Origin: Oscillospiraceae bacterium
GTDB taxonomy: Bacteria > Bacillota > Clostridia > Clostridiales > Clostridiaceae
DNA length: 21,543 nucleotides
Direction: 5' to 3'
Assembly (NCBI GenBank): GCA_009785875.1
Contig: WQUF01000322.1
Span: 1 to 21,543, forward strand
In this document: positions 1-6,838 of the stretch, piece after piece
Position numbering within the stretch: the first letter of the stretch is position 1
Layout: each line of letters begins with the position of its first letter
The notes under the pieces: model-generated
Databases searched by the model: none
Told to the model about the DNA's origin: nothing
What the model saw: the letters and a program-made list of their open reading frames with translations, nothing else
Made by a program: the position numbers and the translations under genes

Positions 1-538
1 GCGCCGATATAAAGGTTATTTCATCTGGTAAATACAATTGCAATTGAGGATATAATTTTCTAAAATAATTCTCAGTATCTTTAAACACCGAAAATATATC
101 CTTGACTACTTTTTTTAAGGTATTTAAATTGCGATCTTTTTTTTCAATGATGAGTTCCCAATCCCATTGATCAACATAAATCGAATGCAAGTTATCCAAA
201 TCCTCATCGCGACGAATTGCGTTCATATCTGTATAAATTCCATTTCCAATAGGAAAATCGTATCTCTTTAAAGCAACCCGTTTCCATTTAGCTAGAGAAT
301 GTACGATCTCTACATTTTTATTATCTAATGATTTTACATCAAACACCACAGGTCTCTCTACTCCACTTAAATTGTCATTTAATCCTAAATTAGACATAAC
401 ATAAAGCGGCGCAGAAACACGAGTTAAATTTAATTTATCCGCTAGATCTCTTTCAAAAAAATCTTTGATGCTCTTTATAGCTATTTCTGTCTGGCAAATA
501 TCTAGTTTGCTTTTATAGTCTTCAGGTATTATAATCAT
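1..538 (-). CDS. asnA: Aspartate--ammonia ligase (asparagine synthetase A), 3' end outside window
   Basis: This gene makes asparagine from aspartate, ammonia and ATP in the cytoplasm. I translated the minus strand by hand from the ATG at 536-538, which has a GGAGGACAGC ribosome binding site just upstream (541-550). About 179 residues are visible, against roughly 330 to 345 in the family; the rest lies beyond the left edge, so this is not a real truncation. Family landmarks are a DNLSG segment (about residues 54-58), HSLAKWKR (79-86), a GxYTDMNAIRRDE segment (99-111) and SIYVDQWDWE (118-127), all matching the class II synthetase-like AsnA fold. The gene lies downstream of uppP on the same strand but has its own possible promoter. 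I am confident of the family because these blocks are diagnostic and no tRNA-synthetase anticodon domain precedes them. Confidence 0.95.
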   Translation of the reverse strand, partial: MIIIPEDYKSKLDICQTEIAIKSIKDFFERDLADKLNLTRVSAPLYVMSNLGLNDNLSGVERPVVFDVKSLDNKNVEIVHSLAKWKRVALKRYDFPIGNGIYTDMNAIRRDEDLDNLHSIYVDQWDWELIIEKKDRNLNTLKKVVKDIFSVFKDTENYFRKLYPQLQLYLPDEITFISA

Positions 539-569
539 AAGCTGTCCTCCATTTATAAATATAAGTTTT

Positions 570-575
570 ATTATA
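570..575 (-). promoter_or_regulatory. Putative -10 element for asnA
   Basis: The minus strand reads TATAAT here, about 30 bases upstream of the asnA start codon. The -35 region is poor (TTTATT at 17-bp spacing), so this is a tentative promoter that would let asnA be transcribed separately from uppP. Confidence 0.35.
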
Positions 576-641
576 ATGTCTTTTTTGAAAAAATAAAGAA
601 TAAATTTTTATGTAAATGTTTGTAACTAAAAATTTTATTAA

Positions 642-1460
642 TTATGATATTATCCTAAAATATCCTAAAACAAATACCAAAACCCCAAGAGCTATTCTAT
701 ACACAGCAAATATCCTCATTGGCTTTCTCTTTAAATATGCAACAAATCTATCTACCACTACAAGGGCTACTACAAATGAAACAATAAATCCTATGCAAAG
801 AGTTATTAAATTCAAATTTGTAAAAGGCACATCATACTTTACTATTTTAAGTACAGATGCTCCAAGCATTGCAGGTATTGCTAAAAAGAATGAAAATTCT
901 GCAGCAGCAGGTGTGGAAGCTCCCATAATCCAGCCTCCCATGATTGTTGACGCTGATCTAGACATGCCAGGCCAAAGTGCTAAACACTGAAAAATCCCGA
1001 TTCCAAGTGCCTGCCTGATCTTTAAATCATTTACATCTTTAGTTAAATTTTTCCTCTTTGCAAATTTATTCTCAATGATGATGATTATTATTCCACCTAC
1101 AATCAAAGCAAGTGCAACACCCTTCACATTTTTTAACAGCGACTCTATTTTATCGCTGAATAAAAGTCCCAGTATCACCGCAGGAATGGTTCCAATTATT
1201 AGGTTTAACCAAAAGACTATTTTTTTATTATCTCCTTTAAAGAGACCTTTAAAATTGTCAAGTAACTTATTAAAATACAAAACTACAATAGCCATTATAG
1301 CCCCAAGCTGAATAACTATAATAAACAGAGTTTCAAAATCTCCATTAAAATTCAATAAGTTTTGAGCTATGATCATATGACCAGTAGAAGATATAGGCAA
1401 AAACTCGGTTATCCCTTCTATTATGGCAATTATGATAGCTTTAATAATATATACCAGCAT
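642..1460 (-). CDS. uppP: Undecaprenyl-diphosphatase UppP/BacA
   Basis: This integral membrane phosphatase turns undecaprenyl pyrophosphate into undecaprenyl phosphate, recycling the lipid carrier for peptidoglycan and wall polymers; overproduction gives bacitracin resistance in known cases. The 272 residues match the usual length of about 270. The two catalytic signatures are intact: EGITEFLPISSTGH (residues 15-28) and PGMSRS (164-169) with its essential arginine. The remainder is a run of hydrophobic helices, including a very Ile-rich one near 118-130. The ATG at 1458-1460 follows an AAAGGGG ribosome binding site. It diverges from murT, another cell-wall gene. No clear terminator is seen after its stop, so some read-through into asnA is possible. 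Confidence 0.96.
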   Translation of the reverse strand: MLVYIIKAIIIAIIEGITEFLPISSTGHMIIAQNLLNFNGDFETLFIIVIQLGAIMAIVVLYFNKLLDNFKGLFKGDNKKIVFWLNLIIGTIPAVILGLLFSDKIESLLKNVKGVALALIVGGIIIIIIENKFAKRKNLTKDVNDLKIRQALGIGIFQCLALWPGMSRSASTIMGGWIMGASTPAAAEFSFFLAIPAMLGASVLKIVKYDVPFTNLNLITLCIGFIVSFVVALVVVDRFVAYLKRKPMRIFAVYRIALGVLVFVLGYFRIIS

Positions 1461-1519
1461 TTTACTACCCCTTTCATTTACAAATTTAATATTTTAACCC
1501 AAATAATCATTACCTTTTT

Positions 1520-1548
1520 AGGATATCAGATTTATAATTTCTCTTCAA
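1520..1548 (-). promoter_or_regulatory. Putative promoter of uppP
   Basis: On the minus strand TTGAAG (1543-1548) is followed after 17 bp by TATCCT (1520-1525), preceded by a TGn extended -10. Spacing is ideal, but each hexamer matches consensus at only four positions. Confidence 0.4.
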
Positions 1549-1628
1549 TAGCAACTTGTTATAAAAAATTCATAATATATTATATGAAATTGATTATTTA
1601 AATGATAAAATGTAATAATAATAATGAG

Positions 1629-1682
1629 TACTCTTTATTATATGAATATTCTTATTATAATGGATACTCTTTTATTGATCCT
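1629..1682. repeat. Three imperfect 18-bp tandem units upstream of murT
   Basis: Units begin at 1629, 1647 and 1665, each of the form TAYTCTT followed by an AT-rich tail: TACTCTTTATTATATGAA, TATTCTTATTATAATGGA and TACTCTTTTATTGATCCT. The exact 18-bp spacing is visible directly. They lie in the murT upstream region and could be regulator half-sites or simple slippage products. An open frame of 30 codons starting at ATG 1624 runs through them with a six-residue period, but it has no ribosome binding site. Confidence 0.5.
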
Positions 1683-1720
1683 CTTATATCAAAAACAAAA
1701 GCATTTTAAACTATAATAAT

Positions 1721-1735
1721 GAGGTGTTTTCTATA
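1721..1735 (+). promoter_or_regulatory. murT ribosome binding site and ambiguous start
   Basis: GAGGTG at 1721-1726 has the look of a Shine-Dalgarno sequence. Six bases later, in frame, comes ATA (1733-1735), which would give a protein beginning I-K-L-R-T-F. The only conventional start nearby is the GTG at 1724, which lies inside GAGGTG itself and has no good ribosome binding site of its own. Confidence 0.5.
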
Positions 1736-3079
1736 AAACTTCGAACTTTTTTTGGTATAGTAATTTCAAAATCATCGCTATTTTTTTTAAAAACATTCTT
1801 TAAAAGTGGCACAAGCTTACCTGGAAAACTTGCACTCTTAATAGATAAAGGCATATTAAAATATCTAAGTAAAGACATTAATGTAATCATAGTAACCGGA
1901 ACAAATGGCAAAACTACAACAAGCGCAATGATAAACGAAATGCTCATAAATAACGGTTATCATTCAATAAACAATTCATCAGGAGCAAACATGTTAACAG
2001 GCATAGTGACTTGTTTTTTAGAAAATCACAGGTTCTTTAAAGAAAAAGCTAAGTATGCCGTCATAGAAACAGATGAGGCTTTTTTAAAAATCGCTATGGA
2101 TTCTATAACTCCATCATTCATCGTAGTTACAAATCTGTTTAGAGATCAACTTGATAGATATGGAGAAGTTTATACAACATTTAATTATATTATGGATGGC
2201 ATTAAAAAAGTACCTTCTTCTACACTTGTTTTAAATGCAGATGAATCTCTGCTAGGAAAATTAGATGTAGATAATCCTAAAATATATTATGGTTTTAATT
2301 ATATTCCCGATGTTCAAACAGAAAATTTAAATATAGATACAAAATATTGTAAATTCTGTAAAACAGAATATAAATATATATTTAACACATACAATCACTT
2401 AGGAAATTATTATTGCGAGAATTGCGGTTATAAAAGACCTGATTTAAATTATTCATTAGATTACATCGAATCCATGTCGCCAAACGATTCAAGAATAGTG
2501 ATCTCAGGCAAACAATATAGATTGATTCAACCAGGGTTGTACAATATTTATAATGCTTTAGCTGCATATTCTGTGGCAAAATCGCTGAACTTAAGTGAAA
2601 TCGCAATATCAGAGACATTTAAAAGACAAGTTTCAAAATTCGGTAGACAGGAAATATTTTTAATAGATGAAAAAAAGGCAAAGATAATACTCATAAAAAA
2701 CCCTGCTGGCTGTGACTCTGTAATAGACACATTGTGCCTTGAGAAAAATGAATTTATTTTAATAGCAATGCTAAACGATAACTTTGCTGACGGTCAAGAT
2801 GTCTCTTGGATATGGGATACAAAATTTGAAAAATTAACTTCCTTAAACATTAAAGAGATTCTCATAGGTGGAAGAAGGCTCTACGATATGTGCATCAGGT
2901 TTAAAATTGCAGGATTTAAAGAAGATATAATAAAGCCATGCACTTCCAATGAGATTATTTTAAATTCAATAAAAGAATCAAATATAAAGAATATCTATAT
3001 TTTATGCACTTATACTGCAATGCTGTCCTTTAGAAAATTTTTATATACTAAAGGATATATTAAAGACTTATGGAGGTGA
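1724..3079 (+). CDS. murT: Lipid II isoglutaminyl synthase, Mur-ligase-like subunit MurT
   Basis: MurT with GatD amidates the alpha-carboxyl of the D-glutamate in lipid II, giving D-isoglutamine. MurT activates the carboxylate with ATP and GatD supplies ammonia. The Mur ligase centre has the P-loop GTNGKTT (59-65) and an ETDEAF segment (115-120). A Cys4 zinc ribbon characteristic of MurT is present (Cys209, Cys212, Cys231, Cys234). The C-terminal domain (DUF1727) carries NPAG (326-329) and the DNFADGQDVSWIWD block (352-365) containing the family's catalytic aspartate region. Length (451) is normal. The stop TGA overlaps the gatD ribosome binding site, and only four bases separate the genes. 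The GTG start at 1724 is uncertain; ATA at 1733 fits the ribosome binding site better and would shorten the protein by three residues. Confidence 0.95.
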   Translation: MFSIKLRTFFGIVISKSSLFFLKTFFKSGTSLPGKLALLIDKGILKYLSKDINVIIVTGTNGKTTTSAMINEMLINNGYHSINNSSGANMLTGIVTCFLENHRFFKEKAKYAVIETDEAFLKIAMDSITPSFIVVTNLFRDQLDRYGEVYTTFNYIMDGIKKVPSSTLVLNADESLLGKLDVDNPKIYYGFNYIPDVQTENLNIDTKYCKFCKTEYKYIFNTYNHLGNYYCENCGYKRPDLNYSLDYIESMSPNDSRIVISGKQYRLIQPGLYNIYNALAAYSVAKSLNLSEIAISETFKRQVSKFGRQEIFLIDEKKAKIILIKNPAGCDSVIDTLCLEKNEFILIAMLNDNFADGQDVSWIWDTKFEKLTSLNIKEILIGGRRLYDMCIRFKIAGFKEDIIKPCTSNEIILNSIKESNIKNIYILCTYTAMLSFRKFLYTKGYIKDLWR

Positions 3080-3083
3080 TATT

Positions 3084-3869
3084 TTGAATTTAACTATCTG
3101 TCATCTATATCCTGACTTATTAAATTCATATGGCGACATTGGAAATATCGAAGTTTTGAAATACAGAACAAGTTTAAGAAATGTAGATGTAACCGTAGTC
3201 AATCACTTAATTGGAGATTCTTTAGATATAAATAATTACGATATAATCTTTTTCGGAGGTGGTCAGGACTATGAAGAGTCTATAGCAGCTAAAGACTTAA
3301 AAGGTTCTAAAAGAGATCTATTAAAAGAATACATAGAATCTAATAAATGTTTCATTTCTGTTTGCGGAGGCTACCAATTATTAGGAGATTATTATACGAC
3401 ACCAAATGATGAAAAATTACCTGGTCTTGAAATACTGCCTCTATATACAGATGGAGGAAAAGTCCGATTCACTGGAGATATAGTGATTAAAAATGATGAA
3501 TACGATGAAATCTACGTAGGCTTTGAAAATCATGCTGGTAGAACATACTTATACGGCGATAATATTTCTCCACTTGGAAAAGTAATAGAAGGTTTTGGGA
3601 ATAATGGAATAGACTTAACTGAAGGCTGCATCTACAAAAACACGATAGGTACCTATATGCATGGTCCTCTTCTCACAAAGAATTATGAAATTGCAGACAG
3701 GATGATCAAGACTGCGCTTGCCATGAAGTACAAAGATATAGAGTTTAAAGACACTCCAAATTATTTTGAAAAGATGGCTAAGGATTACATAATCGAAAAA
3801 TATAAGAACCTTCCACCTAAGGAAAGAAAAGAATTAAATACATATAGAAAGAAAGCATTGAAATCTTGA
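3084..3869 (+). CDS. gatD: Lipid II isoglutaminyl synthase, glutaminase subunit GatD
   Basis: GatD is the class I glutamine amidotransferase partner of MurT: it hydrolyses glutamine and passes ammonia to the activated lipid II glutamate. The nucleophile sits in SVCGGYQLLG (Cys94), the catalytic histidine in YMHGPLL (His193), and Arg128 in KVRFTGD matches the glutamine-binding arginine known from the Staphylococcus aureus enzyme. FENHAGRT (148-155) is another family block. The start is TTG (3084-3086), supported by a strong GGAGGTGA ribosome binding site at 3072-3079 that overlaps the murT stop, so the pair is probably translationally coupled. Length (261) is slightly above typical because of a lysine-rich tail. 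A hairpin follows immediately. Confidence 0.96.
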   Translation: MNLTICHLYPDLLNSYGDIGNIEVLKYRTSLRNVDVTVVNHLIGDSLDINNYDIIFFGGGQDYEESIAAKDLKGSKRDLLKEYIESNKCFISVCGGYQLLGDYYTTPNDEKLPGLEILPLYTDGGKVRFTGDIVIKNDEYDEIYVGFENHAGRTYLYGDNISPLGKVIEGFGNNGIDLTEGCIYKNTIGTYMHGPLLTKNYEIADRMIKTALAMKYKDIEFKDTPNYFEKMAKDYIIEKYKNLPPKERKELNTYRKKALKS

Positions 3870-3873
3870 TTTA

Positions 3874-3904
3874 AAAGCCTTGAAATTTAAAATTTCAAGG
3901 CTTT
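3874..3904. terminator. Hairpin between convergent gatD and the GH73 gene
   Basis: AAAGCCTTGAAATTT (3874-3888) and its exact reverse complement (3890-3904) form a long stem with almost no loop. The T-tract is poor on the plus strand (CTTTAGG) and modest on the minus strand (CTTTTAAAT), so the hairpin may act in both directions but is not a textbook terminator. Confidence 0.6.
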
Positions 3905-4021
3905 AGGTGTAAGGTGTTATAGTACAAATCGAGAATTTTTAGATGCATAAAATTTAGTACCTATAATATTTTTTCATTGTTTTCAATCCAAAATCCAGGT
4001 ATAATCCCAGATGACAAAAAT

Positions 4022-4648
4022 CTAGTATCTTACATCAAAAGCATCTAAATTATACGTTTGAATTATCGAAATTAAAGTGCTTGCATAATTATAACCAGAT
4101 GCATAACCAGAATTTTGAATTGCGTAGGCTTGTTCAGCATAATTTCTAGCACTGAACACACCTCCAGCAGTGTATCTATAGTTATTTCTTAGAAAAGCTG
4201 AATGATCTGCGATGCTCTCTTCAAAGCTGCTATATACCCTATAATAGCTAGGATAATACTCCCAGCCGTTAGCAGTATATTCTTTCGATGGTAAATTTAC
4301 CACATTGCCTCCCCAACCGTCAGATTTTATTCCAAATAAATTATTATACTGAGAAGCAAGTGTGCTCTTTCCCCACCCACTTTCTAAAATAGCTTGAGCA
4401 ATAGTTACTGAAGGATATATCCCCGAATAATCATTCATAGCAGCTTGCCCAACTCTATTTATAAAACTTCTCTGTTCATAGTTTCCATAGGAAGCTTGAA
4501 CTAAATTCTTGACGAAAATCTCGTCATTATTTCCTTTTGCAAGCTTTGAATCAAGTATACCTTTAGCTAAAATTGGACTTAGAAGTAATAAAGTCATGAG
4601 AATAACGATTACGTTCTTCTTATGGCTCGATTTAATAACATTACCCAT
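4022..4648 (-). CDS. Exported endo-beta-N-acetylglucosaminidase, GH73 family
   Basis: A peptidoglycan hydrolase that cuts the N-acetylglucosaminyl bond of the glycan strand. The N-terminus has lysines and a hydrophobic segment (about 12-28) serving as signal peptide or membrane anchor. The rest is one GH73 domain: VTIAQAILESGWGKS (81-95) holds the putative catalytic Glu89, followed by YNNLFGIKS (101-109), the YYRVYSSFEESIADHSAFL region (135-153, given in part: YRVYSSFEESIADH) and a terminal ASTLISIIQTYNLD. There are no LysM, SH3 or choline-binding repeats, so it is a minimal 208-residue enzyme. ATG 4646-4648 follows AGGGGGAAATAT. It converges on gatD. A long AT-rich leader precedes it. Confidence 0.92.
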   Translation of the reverse strand: MGNVIKSSHKKNVIVILMTLLLLSPILAKGILDSKLAKGNNDEIFVKNLVQASYGNYEQRSFINRVGQAAMNDYSGIYPSVTIAQAILESGWGKSTLASQYNNLFGIKSDGWGGNVVNLPSKEYTANGWEYYPSYYRVYSSFEESIADHSAFLRNNYRYTAGGVFSARNYAEQAYAIQNSGYASGYNYASTLISIIQTYNLDAFDVRY

Positions 4649-4992
4649 ATATTTCCCCCTAAATAAAATAAATAATTTTAAATTTGCTTTTAATTTAAGC
4701 TCTTTTTTCTAACACCTTTTTAAATTAATTAGTTTATAACTTAGATAATTATAAACCTAAATATTAAAATTAAGGTACCAAACTAAAATTATATCCAAAT
4801 CAAATTTAAGCTAAAAGTTTTGTAAGTTTCAAGTAATTAATATGCATCTTAAACCAAATTCCCCATCATCTTTGGTTAATTGTTGTTATTATATCAGAAA
4901 ATAAGATAAAAGCAAATAACCTTAATGCAATTTTTACATATTCTTAAGAAGTTCTTATATTAATATATATGATTTATTTTTTATTATAGAAC
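4649..4992 (-). promoter_or_regulatory. AT-rich intergenic stretch: promoter and structured leader of the GH73 gene
   Basis: No gene is visible here. On the minus strand an extended -10, TGATATAAT (TATAAT at 4888-4893), lies about 240 bases from the GH73 start codon, with a weak TTGCTT -35. The implied leader can form AACCAAA/TTTGGTT with a 12-base loop (arms 4852-4858 and 4871-4877) and GTTTATAA/TTATAAAC with a 9-base loop (arms 4732-4739 and 4749-4756). A second TATAAT-like site lies closer to the gene, so the leader length is uncertain. An imperfect inverted repeat AAGTTCT/AGAACTT spans 4949-4994. I could not match this leader to a known riboswitch. Confidence 0.4.
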
Positions 4993-5109
4993 TTAATATT
5001 TTATAAAATCTAAAACATAAGCTAAATTTTCATTTATAACTAAATTTGCACTTCCATCATAAGATGTTTTTGACTTATTAATTAATGCTAATTTATCACC
5101 ATTAAAAAA
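4993..5109 (-). pseudogene. Remnant resembling the C-terminal tail of a Sir2-type deacetylase
   Basis: Directly after the TGA of the zinc-ribbon gene the same frame stays open for 38 codons and then ends in TAA (4993-4995). The peptide includes KLALINKSKTSYD, then ANLVINE and AYVLDF. This pattern (hydrophobic strand, INKS-T-YD, A-LVI, VLDF) is what I remember from the extreme C-terminus of Firmicute NAD-dependent Sir2 deacetylases, just after their NAD-binding core. There is no start codon with a ribosome binding site and no trace of the zinc module, the catalytic HG or GAGIS-type motifs. I read it as the last fragment of a deleted gene. The Sir2 assignment is from pattern memory only; the open coding-like frame is seen directly. 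Confidence 0.5.
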
Positions 5110-5376
5110 TCACTTTGCCCAACGTTTAAGTTTAGGAAAAAGACCTCTCAATAGCTCTTTGGCAGATTCTTCACTTAAAGCTTCATCATCCTTTGCCATA
5201 TATTTTGCACAGAAATCAATCATTTCATCCATTGAAATATCGCTTGTAAAGTTTCCATCTTTAAAACAATATATGCAATAATCAGGATTTTTACTTCCAT
5301 TAGCATTTGTACCATAAAGCTCCTCATTTTTTCCAATTGGCATTGCACAGCTTTGACAAATAATAGTTTCTTCCAT
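5110..5376 (-). CDS. Small zinc-ribbon domain protein
   Basis: A protein of 88 residues with an N-terminal zinc ribbon: CQSCAMP near the start and YCIYC after about 27 residues supply four cysteines, with the conserved NP-D-C-I-Y-C pattern of the putative zinc-ribbon family PF12674. An acidic helical tail follows, ending LFPKLKRWAK, which is how this family normally ends, so the stop is probably genuine. Function is unknown; family members are often found alone or near regulators. The start is ATG 5374-5376, preceded by GAGGTG (5383-5388) at good spacing; a GTG nine bases upstream lies inside that site and is unlikely to be used. The same frame continues after the TGA into a Sir2-like tail. 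Confidence 0.85.
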   Translation of the reverse strand: MEETIICQSCAMPIGKNEELYGTNANGSKNPDYCIYCFKDGNFTSDISMDEMIDFCAKYMAKDDEALSEESAKELLRGLFPKLKRWAK

Positions 5377-5439
5377 TTTTAACACCTCATGTAATCTTAT
5401 AATTAAATATTACCACATATAACATAAATAATATGTCGT

Positions 5440-5445
5440 ATTATA
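5440..5445 (-). promoter_or_regulatory. Putative -10 element for the zinc-ribbon gene
   Basis: The minus strand reads TATAAT about 64 bases before the ATG. No recognisable -35 is present at 16 to 18 bp, so support is limited to this hexamer and its position. Confidence 0.3.
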
Positions 5446-5544
5446 GTTTAAATAAAAAATAAATATGTAAATCCTGTGAAATTTTTATGGTGAAATTTTT
5501 AAAATTAATATATTATTTAACATCTAAATATCACAAATTGAAAG

Positions 5545-5550
5545 TATAAT
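5545..5550 (+). promoter_or_regulatory. Putative -10 element for the membrane glycosyltransferase gene
   Basis: TATAAT lies 36 bases before the GTG start at 5587. The -35 region at 17-bp spacing (ATCTAA) is poor. Confidence 0.35.
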
Positions 5551-5586
5551 TTAATGTATGTTTAATATTAAAAAGAAGGTTTTAAT

Positions 5587-6747
5587 GTGAAAATATCTAA
5601 AATTGAAAGTACAATAATTGATTTTTTAAGCAAATATTCCATTTTAATTTTTGGAATTATAATTTATCTTTTATCTATTGTTTTTAGGGGATATTTCTTA
5701 AACTTCCAAAGCGGTGATTATAGAATGTCCTTATCAAGATGGTATGACACACTAGCAAATAACGGTTTTTCAGCTTTTAAAACAAACTTTGCAAATTACT
5801 TCCAAAGCTATTTGTATTTAATGTATCTGGCTGTCCATCTTCCATTTGGTAAATTATTTAACATTAAATTCATATCGATGTTTTTTGATTATGTATGCGC
5901 ATTTTTAGCCTCAATTTACTTTTATAAAAAATACAATAATAAACTAAAGGCAGTATTGGTATTTACTGCGATTATTTTAAGTCCAGTTGTGGTGATAAAC
6001 TCAGCTTGTTGGGCGCAGTGCGATATAATATATGCATTCTTTTTGCTCATTTCAATAGGAGCACTTATAAATGAAAAATATACCCTCTCCCTTTTGTTTT
6101 TTTCCATAGCATTTTGCTTTAAACTGCAAGCTATTTTCATTTTACCAGTGTTTTTATTAGTGTATTTAAATAAAAGAGCGTTTTCATTTGTAAATTTTTT
6201 GTTAATTCCATTGATGTATTTTGTGTTTATGATCCCATCACTGATAGCAGGAAGAGGCTTTATGAGCTTACTTACCATATATTCCGATCAAACAAGCGGT
6301 AATAGGCTCGCTGCAAATGTGGCAAATATCTATTCATTTATTCCAAATGACTTTAACACTTATTATAAGCCTGGTCTAATCTTTGCAATATCCGTAATAC
6401 TTGTATTTTGTTTTTTGGTATATTATTTTAAAATTGATATGAATGAAAAAAATATATTGATCCTCACTCTTATAATAAGCATTTTGGTTCCATTTGTGCT
6501 ACCGAAAATGCACGACAGATATTATTTTTTTGCAGAGCTATTTTCAATTATTATCGGATTTTTCTTATATAAAAAATATCTATTTGTAACATTGATAATG
6601 AATTTTTGCGCACTTATGGTATACTATATATTTTTAAACAATACCACATTGGTAGATTTAAGGATATGCTCTGCTTTTATATTCGCAGCTCTTTTAAAAC
6701 TTATATATGACTTCTTTAAAGATAATATTATTTTAAAATATGTTTAA
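5587..6747 (+). CDS. Polytopic membrane glycosyltransferase, GT-C type (Gpi18-like)
   Basis: An integral membrane protein of 386 residues with about ten hydrophobic segments. Between the first two helices lies a short extracytoplasmic-type loop with SGDY (42-45), where GT-C enzymes keep their catalytic acidic residue. WAQCDIIYA (142-150) matches the WGQ-D motif of the Gpi18-like mannosyltransferase group (COG5542), and KMHDRYYFF (307-315) is another landmark of that group. Such enzymes transfer a sugar from a polyprenyl-phosphate donor to a lipid-linked or surface glycan; donor and acceptor cannot be read from the sequence. The start is GTG 5587-5589 with AAGAAGGT at 5573-5580; the ATG overlapping it is out of frame and runs straight into TGA. 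It stands alone, with no glycan cluster next to it. Confidence 0.8.
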   Translation: MKISKIESTIIDFLSKYSILIFGIIIYLLSIVFRGYFLNFQSGDYRMSLSRWYDTLANNGFSAFKTNFANYFQSYLYLMYLAVHLPFGKLFNIKFISMFFDYVCAFLASIYFYKKYNNKLKAVLVFTAIILSPVVVINSACWAQCDIIYAFFLLISIGALINEKYTLSLLFFSIAFCFKLQAIFILPVFLLVYLNKRAFSFVNFLLIPLMYFVFMIPSLIAGRGFMSLLTIYSDQTSGNRLAANVANIYSFIPNDFNTYYKPGLIFAISVILVFCFLVYYFKIDMNEKNILILTLIISILVPFVLPKMHDRYYFFAELFSIIIGFFLYKKYLFVTLIMNFCALMVYYIFLNNTTLVDLRICSAFIFAALLKLIYDFFKDNIILKYV

Positions 6748-6771
6748 TTAAGAGATTGTTTGTTATATAAT
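6743..6771 (+). promoter_or_regulatory. Putative promoter of the serine-biosynthesis operon
   Basis: TATAAT (6766-6771) lies 67 bases before the aminotransferase ATG, with a weak TTTAAT -35 (6743-6748) at 17-bp spacing that overlaps the end of the preceding gene. No terminator separates the two genes, so read-through is also possible. Confidence 0.35.
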
Positions 6772-6838
6772 AAACTTATGCGAATTTTTTTGTTTATTTA
6801 AAATGATTTGCACATAAATTTTATGAGGAGGTAATTTT

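Noticed and set aside
1..538. asnA as a truncated pseudogene
   Set aside because: The frame is intact up to the window edge; the missing C-terminus is outside the window.
616..990. Plus-strand open frame of 124 codons
   Set aside because: It lies opposite uppP, whose catalytic motifs are clear, and has no ribosome binding site. It is a shadow.
5110..5112. TGA of the zinc-ribbon gene as a recoded Sec or Trp codon
   Set aside because: The family normally ends at this point, no SECIS-like hairpin stands out, and other genes here end in TGA. A deletion remnant explains the downstream frame better.
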